The notes under the pieces: model-generated | Seen by the model: the letters and a program-made list of their open reading frames with translations, nothing else | Database searches by the model: none | What the model was told of the DNA's origin: nothing | Made by a program: the position numbers and the translations under genes | In this document: positions 1-7,569 of the stretch, piece after piece | How positions within the stretch are numbered: the stretch's first letter is position 1 | Layout: the number at the start of each line of letters is the position of its first letter | Assembly (NCBI GenBank): GCA_964482205.1 | Contig: CAYZWI010000009.1 | Coordinates: 1 to 64,000 of the forward strand | DNA: 64,000 bases | Direction of reading: 5' to 3' | Origin: JAZDGX01 sp964482205 | GTDB lineage: Bacteria > Eisenbacteria > RBG-16-71-46 > CAIMUX01 > WJJG01

Positions 1-353
1 GCCTCGCTTACGCCCCGCCGGGAAGCCTTCCGGTCCCGGCTCCCTCATCGGCGCATGCCTCATTCTTCGAGCGAAGTGGATCGCGATCCTGTGCGCATCA
101 GGTGCAATGTGAGCGCGCGGCGCATGCGCGGTTGCCGTTGCGCCTCGCTCGTATTCAGCGGGAAGCCTTCCGGCCCCGGCAAGTGGGCGGAACCGTGCGG
201 CTGGCGGTGCGGTTTTGCCATGATGCTCCCAATTGGCGGAAGGCGTGCCCAGGGAGTATCATGGAGCTGAGATCGTGCGATGCTTGTGCGCGCCATCGAT
301 GGGGCGCGGGCATCATCCTAGCGCAGTACGGAGCGGAATTGAGGGAGAGCGCC
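1..353. other. Upstream stretch without a supported gene
   Basis: No open frame in this stretch has a recognisable product or a convincing ribosome binding site of its own. It holds a 22-bp direct repeat (separate entry) and the possible upstream start (ATG at 261, preceded by AGGGAG) of the following DUF2007 gene. The window may begin inside the 3' flank of a gene lying further left, which cannot be judged here. Confidence 0.4.
19..180. repeat. Direct repeat pair, 22 bp, 140 bp apart
   Basis: Positions 19-40 and 159-180 carry the same 22-bp string beginning CGGGAAGCCTTCCGG with one mismatch (T against C near the middle of the last third). The 8 bp GCCTCGCT also precede both copies, at 1 and 142. 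Each copy contains a small GGAA/TTCC inverted repeat. I see no further copy in the window and no linked gene, so its role is unknown. Confidence 0.55.
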
Positions 354-746
354 GTGGACGGAGAGTGGGAAGGCGAAGGCGAGGGCGAAGGCGGGGAAGG
401 CGGCGGAGATCCCGGCTATGAATGGCTGGATCTCTTCTCCGTATACGACGCGCCCGACGAGCCGTCGGCCATCCACATCCAGAGTCTGCTCGTCTCGGCA
501 GGCATCGAGGCGCGCATCCGCTCGGCGCAGGTGCCTTGGTTGGACGGTGTCATGTCCAATGTGATCGGGTACTGGGGCCAGGTTCTCGTGGCGAAACGCG
601 ATGTGATCGCGGCCCGCGCCCTTCTCGAAGAATTGAAGGCGGAGATGGAGAAGGAAAAGGGCGCGCCGTGGACCGACGAGGAAGAGGGCGGCGCCGGCGA
701 AGCGGACTCGCGGGAGCATGACCCCGGTTCGGAGCGCCGCGACTGA
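354..746 (+). CDS. DUF2007 domain protein (putative signal-transducing protein)
   Basis: About 130 residues. After an acidic Gly/Glu-rich N-terminus coded by a near-perfect GAAGGC repeat, residues from roughly 25 to 95 match the DUF2007 pattern: a start like LFSVYDAPDEPSAI, a middle GIEARI, and a C-terminal VAKRDVIAARALLEEL helix. Proteins of this family are small, soluble and of unproven function; the name signal-transducing protein is only a family label. I chose the GTG at 354 because GAGGGA sits 8 bases upstream and the domain begins soon after; ATG at 261 with AGGGAG is a real alternative and would add 31 residues. The tail is highly charged and probably disordered. The gene stands alone before the riboflavin operon and has no obvious link to it. 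Confidence 0.7.
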   Translation: MDGEWEGEGEGEGGEGGGDPGYEWLDLFSVYDAPDEPSAIHIQSLLVSAGIEARIRSAQVPWLDGVMSNVIGYWGQVLVAKRDVIAARALLEELKAEMEKEKGAPWTDEEEGGAGEADSREHDPGSERRD

Positions 747-848
747 GGGGTCTTCGAAATCGGGCCCTGCCGAGGGCGGCGAGCTTGGAAGGCTCCTGGA
801 CAACGGCGGCCGGCGCGTGCGATACTTGGCAGTCGATTGGCAATAGTT

Positions 849-978
849 TCTCCTTCGGGGCGGGGTGAAATTCCCTACCGGCGGTGAAAGCCCGCGAACT
901 CGAAGCCCGGCGGCGGGCGGCGAGCCGATTCCGTGGAATCCGGAAGCCGACAGTCACAGTCTGGATGAGAGAAGGAGA
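849..978 (+). promoter_or_regulatory. FMN riboswitch (RFN element)
   Basis: The conserved RFN core is readable: CGGGGTGAAATTCCC, TACCGGCGGTGA, then AGCCCGCGA, a variable arm, GGAAGCCGACAGT and CAGTCTGGATGAGAGAAGG. The closing P1 helix is a perfect 8-bp pairing of 849-856 with 971-978. The aptamer lies directly upstream of ribD and about 100 bases before an intrinsic terminator, the usual arrangement for FMN-induced premature termination of a riboflavin operon. No confident promoter could be named upstream; the start point should lie near 840. Confidence 0.95.
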
Positions 979-1077
979 AGAGCGCGGCTCGAGCGTTTCG
1001 CCTGTTCGCGCGAGATTCTCGATCGCCCGGCGGGCCCCTGAGGCACGCCTTGCGTTTGAAGACGCGCTCTTTGGATG

Positions 1078-1106
1078 GAGAGCCCCGAAGGCGGCTCTCT
1101 TTTTTT
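1078..1106 (+). terminator. Intrinsic terminator in the rib leader (riboswitch expression platform)
   Basis: A perfect 7-bp stem (GAGAGCC at 1078-1084 with GGCTCTC at 1093-1099) and an 8-base loop is followed by seven T residues at 1100-1106. It lies between the FMN aptamer and ribD, so it is the likely off-switch when FMN is bound. I could not identify the competing antiterminator by eye. Confidence 0.85.
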
Positions 1107-1127
1107 GTGCCCCGCCTAGCGGGGCAC
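1107..1127 (+). other. Second hairpin between terminator and ribD
   Basis: GTGCCCC at 1107-1113 pairs perfectly with GGGGCAC at 1121-1127 around a 7-base loop. It follows the T-tract of the terminator directly and ends just before the purine-rich GGGGTGAAGG likely to serve as the ribD ribosome binding site. It might add a translational layer or simply stabilise the processed 5' end. Confidence 0.5.
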
Positions 1128-1151
1128 CGGGGTGAAGGTTCGAGCGGCTGC

Positions 1152-2420
1152 ATGCGGACGCGCCATTCAGAAAACGCGCGCACGAGCGCGAATTCGGAAG
1201 ACGGGATTTCCGCGGACCGGCGCTGGATGCGCCTGGCCCTCTCGCTGGCCCGCCTTGGAATGGGGCGCACGCATCCGAATCCGCGCGTGGGGGCGGTTGC
1301 GGTGCGCAACGGCCGCGTGCTCGGCATTGGCGCGCACCTCTTCTTCGGCGGCCCGCACGCGGAAGCGGCGCTCTTCACGGCGGCCGCGTCCCAGGAGACG
1401 GACCTGCGAGGCGCCACCCTCTATGTGAATCTGGAACCGTGCGCGCATCATGGAAAGACGCCCGCCTGCGCGCCGGAGATCGCGCGCCGCGGCCTTGCGC
1501 GCGTCGTCGCGGCGATGGAGGACCCCCATCCGCTCGTTCGCGGGCGAGGCTTCGAGTGCCTGGCGGCAGCAGGTGTGGATGTGCGCAAGGGGCTTCTCGG
1601 GCGCGAGGCGCGTCGCGTGAATGCTCCCTTTCTGTGGCATCTGCAAACCGGCCGCGCCCTGTTGACCCTGAAGATCGCGGCCAGCCTCGATGGACGAATC
1701 GCCGCGAACGACGGGACGAGCCGATGGATCAGCGGCCAGACTTCCCGCGAATGGGTTCACCGCCGGCGCGCCGAGTGCGACGCGATCGTGATTGGGCGAG
1801 GGACCTTTCTTTGCGACCGGCCGAGCCTCTCAGCCCGGCCATCGACGGATCCGCGCGCGAGACTGCGCCGCCGCATTCCCCAGGCGGCGGGCGCGTGGCC
1901 GCATCAACCCGCGCGCGTGGTCGTCGATTCGCGGGCAAGGATTGCGGAGGCGGATGACTTGGCCGGCGAAAGGGGCGAGCCCGCGATGGGCGGGCCGGGC
2001 TCCGCGGGCGGGCGGTGGATCGTGGCGTGCGGCGCGCGCGCGCCCGAAGCAGCCATTGCGCGGCTCGAGAGGCGGGGCGTTGCGTGTTGGAGGCTTCCCG
2101 ATTCCGGAAATGGATCGGGCGTCGACCTGCACGCGCTCGCAAAGCGCCTGGGCGACGAAGGTCTTCTGGATGTCATGATCGAAGGCGGCGCCGCGCTTGC
2201 GAGCGGGTTTCTGGCGGAGGGTCTCGTCGACAGATTGCGCCTTTTCGTCGCCCCGTCGGTCCTCGGTGGAACGAACACCTGGACAGGGGATTTGCGAATC
2301 GCCTCGCTGGCCGGCCGTCTCGTCCTCGCGCGCATGCGCGCGCGCGAGTGCGGCGAGGATCTGCTCCTACGCGCGGAGAGCCCCGCGCTCGCGGCCCTCG
2401 AAGCGGGGGAAGAGGAATAG
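1152..2420 (+). CDS. ribD: Bifunctional riboflavin biosynthesis deaminase/reductase RibD
   Basis: RibD carries out the second and third steps from GTP to riboflavin: deamination of diaminohydroxyphosphoribosylaminopyrimidine, then NADPH-dependent reduction of the ribose. The N-terminal cytidine-deaminase-like domain shows HPNPRVGAV, the zinc ligands HAE (about residue 70) and PCAHHGKTPAC. The reductase domain shows LKIAASLDGRIA, GRGTFLCDRP and IEGGA. At 422 residues it is somewhat longer than usual because of a Gly/Ala-rich insertion in the reductase half (about residues 270-310). The ATG at 1152 is chosen because any earlier start would lie in the terminator; ATG 1227 is a shorter alternative. 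First gene of the FMN-riboswitch operon, 6 bases before ribE. Confidence 0.93.
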   Translation: MRTRHSENARTSANSEDGISADRRWMRLALSLARLGMGRTHPNPRVGAVAVRNGRVLGIGAHLFFGGPHAEAALFTAAASQETDLRGATLYVNLEPCAHHGKTPACAPEIARRGLARVVAAMEDPHPLVRGRGFECLAAAGVDVRKGLLGREARRVNAPFLWHLQTGRALLTLKIAASLDGRIAANDGTSRWISGQTSREWVHRRRAECDAIVIGRGTFLCDRPSLSARPSTDPRARLRRRIPQAAGAWPHQPARVVVDSRARIAEADDLAGERGEPAMGGPGSAGGRWIVACGARAPEAAIARLERRGVACWRLPDSGNGSGVDLHALAKRLGDEGLLDVMIEGGAALASGFLAEGLVDRLRLFVAPSVLGGTNTWTGDLRIASLAGRLVLARMRARECGEDLLLRAESPALAALEAGEEE

Positions 2421-2426
2421 GACGCG

Positions 2427-3029
2427 ATGTTCACGGGATTGATCGAGGCGATCGGCACTCTGCGCGGCGTGGCGCCGTTCTCCGGAGGCCGGCGCTTCGA
2501 GATCGAAGCGCCGGGCATCGCGGAGGCTCTTCACGAGGGCGACTCGGTTGCGTGCCTGGGAATCTGCCTCACCGTGGAATCGACCGATCGTGCGCGAGGG
2601 CGCTTCACCGTGGCGGCCGTGCGCGAGACGCTTGCGCGCACGACAGCGTCGCGCTGGAGACCGGGGCGGCGGCTGCATCTCGAGCGCGCCTTGTCGGCCG
2701 GCGATCGCTTGGGAGGCCATTTCGTGCAAGGCCACATAGACGCGACCGCCCGGGTGGTCGCGGTGGGGAAAAGGGCGGACGGCTTCCGGTTGTCGATTCG
2801 CCTGCCGCGCGAGTGCGCGCGTTATGTGGTCGCCAAGGGGCCGATCGCGATCGATGGAGTGAGCCTCACGGTGGCGCGCGTGACGGGCGGCGTGTGCGAG
2901 ATGGCCATCATTCCGGAAACGCTCGCGCGCACGATCATCGGAAGCTACCGCAGCGGCGGGCAGGTGAATCTGGAAGTGGACTTGATGGGAAAGTATGCGG
3001 AGTCGCTCGCCCGCGCGCCGAAGCGATGA
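2427..3029 (+). CDS. ribE: Riboflavin synthase, alpha subunit
   Basis: This 200-residue protein has the normal family length and the invariant N-terminus MFTGLIEAIG. It is built from two similar lumazine-binding beta-barrel halves (about 1-97 and 98-190); the second half has GHFVQGHIDATA and AIDGVSLTV, both typical. The enzyme dismutates two 6,7-dimethyl-8-ribityllumazine molecules into riboflavin and the pyrimidinedione precursor. It follows ribD by 6 bases and belongs to the riboswitch-controlled operon. The product of the downstream ribH gene is its substrate. Confidence 0.95.
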   Translation: MFTGLIEAIGTLRGVAPFSGGRRFEIEAPGIAEALHEGDSVACLGICLTVESTDRARGRFTVAAVRETLARTTASRWRPGRRLHLERALSAGDRLGGHFVQGHIDATARVVAVGKRADGFRLSIRLPRECARYVVAKGPIAIDGVSLTVARVTGGVCEMAIIPETLARTIIGSYRSGGQVNLEVDLMGKYAESLARAPKR

Positions 3030-3164
3030 GCGCGATCATGGGCTGCCCGGGGCTGCGTCTCGGGCAGGCGAGGGCCAGGGGCAAGGCGGGCCGGCGCGCA
3101 TTCGCGAACGCAGCCGGAAATTGTGGTGATGAAGCGCGGAGGAAGACGAGAGGAGAATCGCATC

Positions 3165-4415
3165 ATGAGTGAACCAACCGCCCCGCGCGAGCGCGCGGCT
3201 TTTCGTTCGGTGGAGGAGGCGATCGCCGCGACCGCCCGTGGCGAGCTCGTCATCGTGGTCGATGACGAAGACCGCGAGAACGAGGGCGATCTGATTGGAG
3301 CGGCCGAGCGCGTGACGCCTGAAATGGTGAACACGATGGCCAAGCGCGCCCGCGGGCTGATCTGCGTCTCGCTGGATGAGGAGCGCCTGCGCGCGCTCGA
3401 GCTGCCTCCCATGGTGAGCCGCAACACCGCCAAGATGAGCACGCCTTTCACGATTTCGGTGGATGCGATCGAGGGAACAACCACGGGCATTTCCGCGCAC
3501 GATCGCGCCCGCACGGTGAAGGCACTCATCGACCCGGCCACGCGTCCCGAGGACCTCGCCCGCCCCGGGCACATCTTTCCCCTGCGCGCCGCGCCGGGAG
3601 GCGTGCTCCGCCGCGCGGGGCACACCGAGGCGAGCCTCGATCTCGCCCGTCTCGCGGGCCTCTACCCCGCGGGCGTCCTGTGCGAAGTGATGAGCGAGGA
3701 CGGCTCGATGGCCCGGCTTCCGGAGCTGACGCGTCTGGCCGAGGAATGCGGGCTCGTGATGATTTCCGTCGCCGATCTGATCGCCTTTCGCCGCCGCCAC
3801 GAAGTCCTCGTCCGCGAAGTGGCCGCGTCTCCCTTCCCCACGCACTTCGGCATGTTCCGCGTGCACACCTTCGAGAGCCTCGTCGACGGCTCGCATCATC
3901 TCGCCCTCGTGCATGGCGAGATCGACGCGCAGCGGCCGCCGCTCGTGCGCGTGCACAGCGAGTGTCTGACGGGCGACGCGCTCTTCAGCGCGCGCTGCGA
4001 TTGCGGACAGCAATTGGAGCTCGCGATGCGGATGCTGGCCGATCGGGGAGGCGTGCTGCTCTACATGCGCCAGGAAGGGCGCGGCATTGGGCTCGCGAAC
4101 AAGATGAAGGCCTACGCGCTTCAGGATCGCGGGCTGGACACGGTCGAGGCGAACCTGCACATGGGCTTTCGCGCGGATGAGCGCGACTACGGCATCGGCG
4201 CGCAGATTCTCGCGCAGCTCGGCTGCCGCCGGATCCGGCTGCTCACCAACAACCCGGCCAAGCGCGTAGGGCTCGAAGGGCACGGACTCGAGATCGTCGA
4301 ACGGGTGCCGCTGGTGGTCGATCCCACGCCGCATAACCGGCGCTATCTGGAGACGAAGCGCAGCAAGATGGGCCACTGCTTCGATCCCGATCCGCCGCGC
4401 GCGGCGTTGTCTTGA
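3165..4415 (+). CDS. ribBA: 3,4-dihydroxy-2-butanone-4-phosphate synthase / GTP cyclohydrolase II
   Basis: A 416-residue fusion of the two enzymes that feed the riboflavin pathway. The N-terminal RibB half has the acidic metal site DDEDRENEGDL and the GTTTGISAHDRA loop. The RibA half begins near residue 215, with the zinc ligands in ECLTGDALFSARCDCG and the catalytic RQEGRGIGL. The ATG at 3165 has AGGAG 10 bases upstream; an in-frame ATG at 3123 has no such signal. Both halves keep their key residues, so both activities are expected. It sits third in the operon after a 135-base gap. Confidence 0.95.
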   Translation: MSEPTAPRERAAFRSVEEAIAATARGELVIVVDDEDRENEGDLIGAAERVTPEMVNTMAKRARGLICVSLDEERLRALELPPMVSRNTAKMSTPFTISVDAIEGTTTGISAHDRARTVKALIDPATRPEDLARPGHIFPLRAAPGGVLRRAGHTEASLDLARLAGLYPAGVLCEVMSEDGSMARLPELTRLAEECGLVMISVADLIAFRRRHEVLVREVAASPFPTHFGMFRVHTFESLVDGSHHLALVHGEIDAQRPPLVRVHSECLTGDALFSARCDCGQQLELAMRMLADRGGVLLYMRQEGRGIGLANKMKAYALQDRGLDTVEANLHMGFRADERDYGIGAQILAQLGCRRIRLLTNNPAKRVGLEGHGLEIVERVPLVVDPTPHNRRYLETKRSKMGHCFDPDPPRAALS

Positions 4416-4464
4416 GGTTCGAGAATGCGGGCGGCGTCGATGGAGCCGCCTGGTCATCGTACGA

Positions 4465-4485
4465 GCGGCCGCGTGGCGCGGCCGC
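4465..4485 (+). other. Strong hairpin between ribBA and ribH
   Basis: GCGGCCGCG at 4465-4473 pairs perfectly over 9 bp with CGCGGCCGC at 4477-4485 around a 3-base loop. No T-tract follows, so it is not a classical terminator. It may be an mRNA processing or stability element, or a Rho-linked pause, within the rib operon. Confidence 0.5.
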
Positions 4486-4529
4486 GGCAACGGACGGGCG
4501 CGCGCGCCCGCACATACGAGGAGGCGATC

Positions 4530-5000
4530 ATGGTGCGTGAGTTCCTGCCACCCCTGGACGCGAAGGGGCTGCGCGTGTGTCTCGTGGCGAGCCGGTATGG
4601 GCGCGCGGTCGTCGACCGGCTGGTCGCGGGAGCGGTCGAGTGCCTGAAGCAGCACGGCTGTCCGGACGACGGCGTCGATCTCTACTGGGTGCCCGGTTCG
4701 TTCGAGCTTCCGCTGGTCGCCCGCGCGCGGGCGACCAGCAAACGCTACGATCTCGTGCTCGCCCTGGGCTGCATCATTCGCGGCGAGACGACCCACTTCG
4801 ACTACATCGCCAAGGAAGTCTCGCGCGGGGTCGCGCAGGTGGGCTGGGAGACGAATGTTCCCGCGATCTTCGGCGTGATCACGGCCGAGACGATGGAGCA
4901 GGCGCTCGAGCGCAGCGGGATCAAGGGCGGCGGACGCGGCTGGGAGGCGGCGCAGGCGGGGATTGAGATGGTGCACCTGCTGCGCGCGCCTGGAGCTTGA
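4530..5000 (+). CDS. ribH: 6,7-dimethyl-8-ribityllumazine synthase
   Basis: At 156 residues this matches the length of lumazine synthase. Family motifs are present in order: VPGSFELP in the phosphate-binding region, LGCIIRGETTHFDY with the catalytic His near residue 89, and the C-terminal GGGRGWEAA. The enzyme condenses the RibD-derived ribitylaminopyrimidine (after dephosphorylation) with the butanone phosphate from RibB, usually as an icosahedral or pentameric assembly. ATG 4530 has GAGGAG upstream; the open frame extends back to 4425 but that extension is not family-like. One base separates its stop from nusB, as in many ribH-nusB pairs. Confidence 0.95.
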   Translation: MVREFLPPLDAKGLRVCLVASRYGRAVVDRLVAGAVECLKQHGCPDDGVDLYWVPGSFELPLVARARATSKRYDLVLALGCIIRGETTHFDYIAKEVSRGVAQVGWETNVPAIFGVITAETMEQALERSGIKGGGRGWEAAQAGIEMVHLLRAPGA

Positions 5001-5001
5001 A

Positions 5002-5466
5002 ATGGCATCGCAGCCGGAACGCCGGGGCGGGCGCCCGAAGGCCCGCGAGACGGTCATGCGCGTGCTCTACGAAGCCGAAGTGACCGGGGATGACCCGCGC
5101 GAGCTGCTGGCGCTCGCGTTCGGCCGCTTGCGGATGACCGAGGAGGGGCGCCGCTACGCCGAGGAGCTGCTGCGCGCGTGCCATCGCAACCTGGCCCGCA
5201 TCGACGCGCGCATCCAGGCGGCGCTGCGCAACTGGGAGCTTGCGCGCTTGGGCAAAGTCGAGTGCGCGATCCTGCGCATGGCCGCCGCCGAGCTCTTCTT
5301 CCAGCCGGATGTGCCCGTGAAGGTGGTCCTCGACGAGGCCTTGCGCCTGGCGCGCAGATACGGGGACCCGAAGAGCGCCGGCTTCGTGAACGGCGTGCTC
5401 GATGCCCTGGCGGGGAAAGCTCGCGCGAAGGAGATCAAGTCCATCCGGCCCAAGCCCGAACCCTGA
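5002..5466 (+). CDS. nusB: Transcription antitermination protein NusB
   Basis: A 154-residue all-helical protein with the NusB pattern: GRPKARETVMRVLYEAE at the N-terminus, a middle NWELARLGKVECAILRMAAAEL, and the C-terminal VVLDEALRLARRYG followed by SAGFVNGVLDAL. NusB with NusE binds boxA RNA and supports rRNA transcription. The ribosome binding site GGAG lies inside the end of ribH and the ATG follows the ribH stop by one base, so the two are translationally coupled. It closes the rib operon. Confidence 0.93.
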   Translation: MASQPERRGGRPKARETVMRVLYEAEVTGDDPRELLALAFGRLRMTEEGRRYAEELLRACHRNLARIDARIQAALRNWELARLGKVECAILRMAAAELFFQPDVPVKVVLDEALRLARRYGDPKSAGFVNGVLDALAGKARAKEIKSIRPKPEP

Positions 5467-5516
5467 GCGGCGCCGGGGGCCATCCTGAAGGCGTGCGCGG
5501 CCGGGGATGCTTCCGT

Positions 5517-5545
5517 TTGAGCGCTCCCGGGGCCTGTGATAGCGT
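5517..5545 (+). promoter_or_regulatory. Putative sigma-70 type promoter for the glycan operon
   Basis: TTGAGC at 5517-5522, 17 bases, then TAGCGT at 5540-5545. The same TAGCGT appears as a -10 in front of the phosphatase gene on the reverse strand. The predicted start near 5552 leaves a leader of about 30 bases with a purine-rich ribosome binding site before the methyltransferase ATG. Confidence 0.4.
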
Positions 5546-5582
5546 TCGCCCGATTCGACGGAACGAGAGGGAGGCGCAGGGC

Positions 5583-6437
5583 ATGCGCGAATCGACCGCC
5601 GCGCACTGGGACCGCTATTGGCGCGAGCGCGAGAACATCGACGAAGTCTACTCGAACGAGCAGCGCGTCCTCTCGCAAGTGGGCGATCTCGAACTGGCCG
5701 GGCGGCGAGTGCTGGAAGTGGGCGCGGGCAGCGGACGAGACAGCATCGAGCTCGCCCGCTCCGGCGGGGTCGTCTTTCTGCTCGACTATGTGGCGAGTTC
5801 TTTCACGGTCGTCCGCGCCGTTGCGAAGGAGGCGGGCCAGACGGTCTTCTGCGTCTGCGGCGATGCCACCCGGATGCCCTTTCGCGACGGCGTCTTCCGG
5901 CTGGTCTTCCATCAGGGGCTCATGGAGCACTTCCGCGATCCCCGGCCCCTGCTGTCCGAGAACCTGCGCGCGACGGAACCGGGAGGCTATTGCCTGATCG
6001 ATGTCCCGCAGCGCTATCACCCGTACACGCTCGCCAAACACGCGATGATCGCGATGAATCGCTGGTTCGCGGGATGGGAGACCGAGTTTTCCCCGGGCAG
6101 CCTGTCGCGCGTAGTGCGTGAGGCCGGCTTCGAGGTCGTGCGCATCGGAGGCGACTGGATGGTGCCGGGCTTCTGGTACCGGTCGCTGCGCTACGGGCTC
6201 ATGCGCGCGAGAGTCGCGCGCATGCCGAAGTATCCGCCCGGCATTCCCGGGCTGTCGGCGCTTCAGCGGCGCGCGCGCGAATGGCTGCGCCGCCGCCGGG
6301 TAGGGCCATACACCTTCGCCATGGTCAGCGTGCTCGCGCGCCGGCCGCTGGTCAATGGCGCAAGGGTCGAAGACGCAAGAGGCGTAGGCACCAGAGGCGA
6401 CGGCGCGAGGGACGAAGGCGCAAGGAAGGGACGCTGA
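5583..6437 (+). CDS. Class I SAM-dependent methyltransferase
   Basis: 284 residues. Motif I, VLEVGAGSG, is at residues 43-51; the acidic end of strand two is LLDY; a FRDGVFRLVFHQGLMEHF stretch corresponds to motifs post-I to II, as in UbiE/type 11 methyltransferases. The substrate is not evident. Position at the head of a glycosyltransferase operon suggests methylation of a sugar or a glycan end, but that is inference. The last 25 or so residues are encoded by five exact-length 15-bp tandem repeats (separate entry) and look like an unstructured, highly charged tail added to a normal enzyme. ATG 5583 is preceded by GAGAGGGAGG and begins at a typical family N-terminus (tryptophan-rich, AHWDRYW). 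Confidence 0.85.
   Translation: MRESTAAHWDRYWRERENIDEVYSNEQRVLSQVGDLELAGRRVLEVGAGSGRDSIELARSGGVVFLLDYVASSFTVVRAVAKEAGQTVFCVCGDATRMPFRDGVFRLVFHQGLMEHFRDPRPLLSENLRATEPGGYCLIDVPQRYHPYTLAKHAMIAMNRWFAGWETEFSPGSLSRVVREAGFEVVRIGGDWMVPGFWYRSLRYGLMRARVARMPKYPPGIPGLSALQRRAREWLRRRRVGPYTFAMVSVLARRPLVNGARVEDARGVGTRGDGARDEGARKGR
6357..6431 (+). repeat. 15-bp coding minisatellite, five units
   Basis: Units at 6357, 6372, 6387, 6402 and 6417 follow a GGCGCAAGAGGCGAA-like consensus. They encode the pentapeptide run GARVE-DARGV-GTRGD-GARDE-GARKG at the C-terminus of the methyltransferase. Units differ by 3-5 bases, so the array is old or under drift. Copy number could vary between strains without changing the reading frame, since 15 is a multiple of three. 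Confidence 0.8.
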
Positions 6438-6441
6438 GCGC

Positions 6442-7569
6442 ATGCCCTATCACTTCGCGGTCGTGAGCTACCGCGACATCCGCCACCCTGAGTTCGGCGG
6501 CGCGGAAGTGATCCTCTACGAGATCTTCCGCCGCTTCGCGCGCGAAGGGCATCGGGTGACCTTCCTGACCGGGCACTGGCGGGGCGCGCCTCGCGAAGAG
6601 ATCATCGAAGGCATGCGGGTGCGCAGGGCGGGAAGCCAGTACACCTTCAATTTCCGCGCTCCCGGCATGCTCGAGCGCCTGCTGGCGGAAGAGCCGGTCG
6701 ATCTCGTCGTCGAAGACATCAACAAGATCCCCTTCTTCACGCCTCGCTTCCAGAAGCGCGCCCCGGTGCTCGGCGTCGTTCCGCATCTCTTCGGCACCAC
6801 CGTCTTCCAGCAGGCGCCGCTGCCGCTCGCGCTCTATGTCTACCTCTACGAGCGCTTCATTCCCTGGGGCTACCGGGGTTGCCGCTTCTCGGTGCTCTCC
6901 GAGACGACGCTCCAGGATCTGGTCCGCCGGGGCATCCCGCGCGACCGCCTGCGCCTGATCCGGGCGGGCATCGACCACTCCTATTACCGCCCTCCCGAGC
7001 GGGCCGGGCTGCCCGGGCCGGTCATCCTCTACCTGGGGCGGCTGAAGAAGTACAAGCGCATCGACCTCGTGATCGAAGCGCTGCCGGCCGTCCTCGAGCG
7101 GGTGCCGCAAGCGGAGTACTGGATCGTGGGAGAGGGCGACTACAAGGCCGCCCTCCAGGCTCTGGCGGCCGAGAAGGGGCTCTCCGAAAGGGTGCGCTTC
7201 CTGGGGTTCCAGGAGGGAGCACGGAAGCTGGAAACGCTGTACAAGACCAGAGTTCTGGTCTACACCTCTCCCAAGGAAGGTTGGGGACTCTCCGTGATCG
7301 AGGCGAACGCCCTGGGCATCCCGGCGGTGGCCAGCGATTCCCCGGGGCTCAAGGAATCCGTGCGGCACGGCCGGACGGGGGTTCTCGTGCCTCACGGGAA
7401 TGTGACCGCCCTCGCCCAAGCCCTTGGGGACCTGCTCGCCGATGACGCCCTGTGGCAGCGGATGGGCAAGGAGGCAATGGCCTGGGCGGGCGAGTTCCAC
7501 TGGGACCGGACCGCCCGGGAGACGATGGCGCTCGCGGAGGAGATCATGAAGGAGTGGAAACGGGCGTGA
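6442..7569 (+). CDS. Glycosyltransferase family 4 (GT-B fold)
   Basis: 375 residues with a two-domain GT-B layout. The N-terminal acceptor domain includes FGGAEVILYEIFRRFAREGH; the C-terminal donor domain includes ILYLGRLKKYKRIDLVIEA (about residue 195) and the family EX7E element in SPKEGWGLSVIEANALG (about 275-290). Such enzymes transfer a sugar from a nucleotide donor to a growing glycan on the cytoplasmic face, with retention of configuration. Donor and acceptor cannot be told from sequence. Its TGA overlaps the GTG of the next gene, so it is co-translated with the DUF2723 protein. Confidence 0.9.
   Translation: MPYHFAVVSYRDIRHPEFGGAEVILYEIFRRFAREGHRVTFLTGHWRGAPREEIIEGMRVRRAGSQYTFNFRAPGMLERLLAEEPVDLVVEDINKIPFFTPRFQKRAPVLGVVPHLFGTTVFQQAPLPLALYVYLYERFIPWGYRGCRFSVLSETTLQDLVRRGIPRDRLRLIRAGIDHSYYRPPERAGLPGPVILYLGRLKKYKRIDLVIEALPAVLERVPQAEYWIVGEGDYKAALQALAAEKGLSERVRFLGFQEGARKLETLYKTRVLVYTSPKEGWGLSVIEANALGIPAVASDSPGLKESVRHGRTGVLVPHGNVTALAQALGDLLADDALWQRMGKEAMAWAGEFHWDRTARETMALAEEIMKEWKRA

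Noticed and set aside
3036..5057. Reverse-strand frame of about 670 codons across the rib operon
   Set aside because: Shadow of ribBA, ribH and nusB; no recognisable protein.
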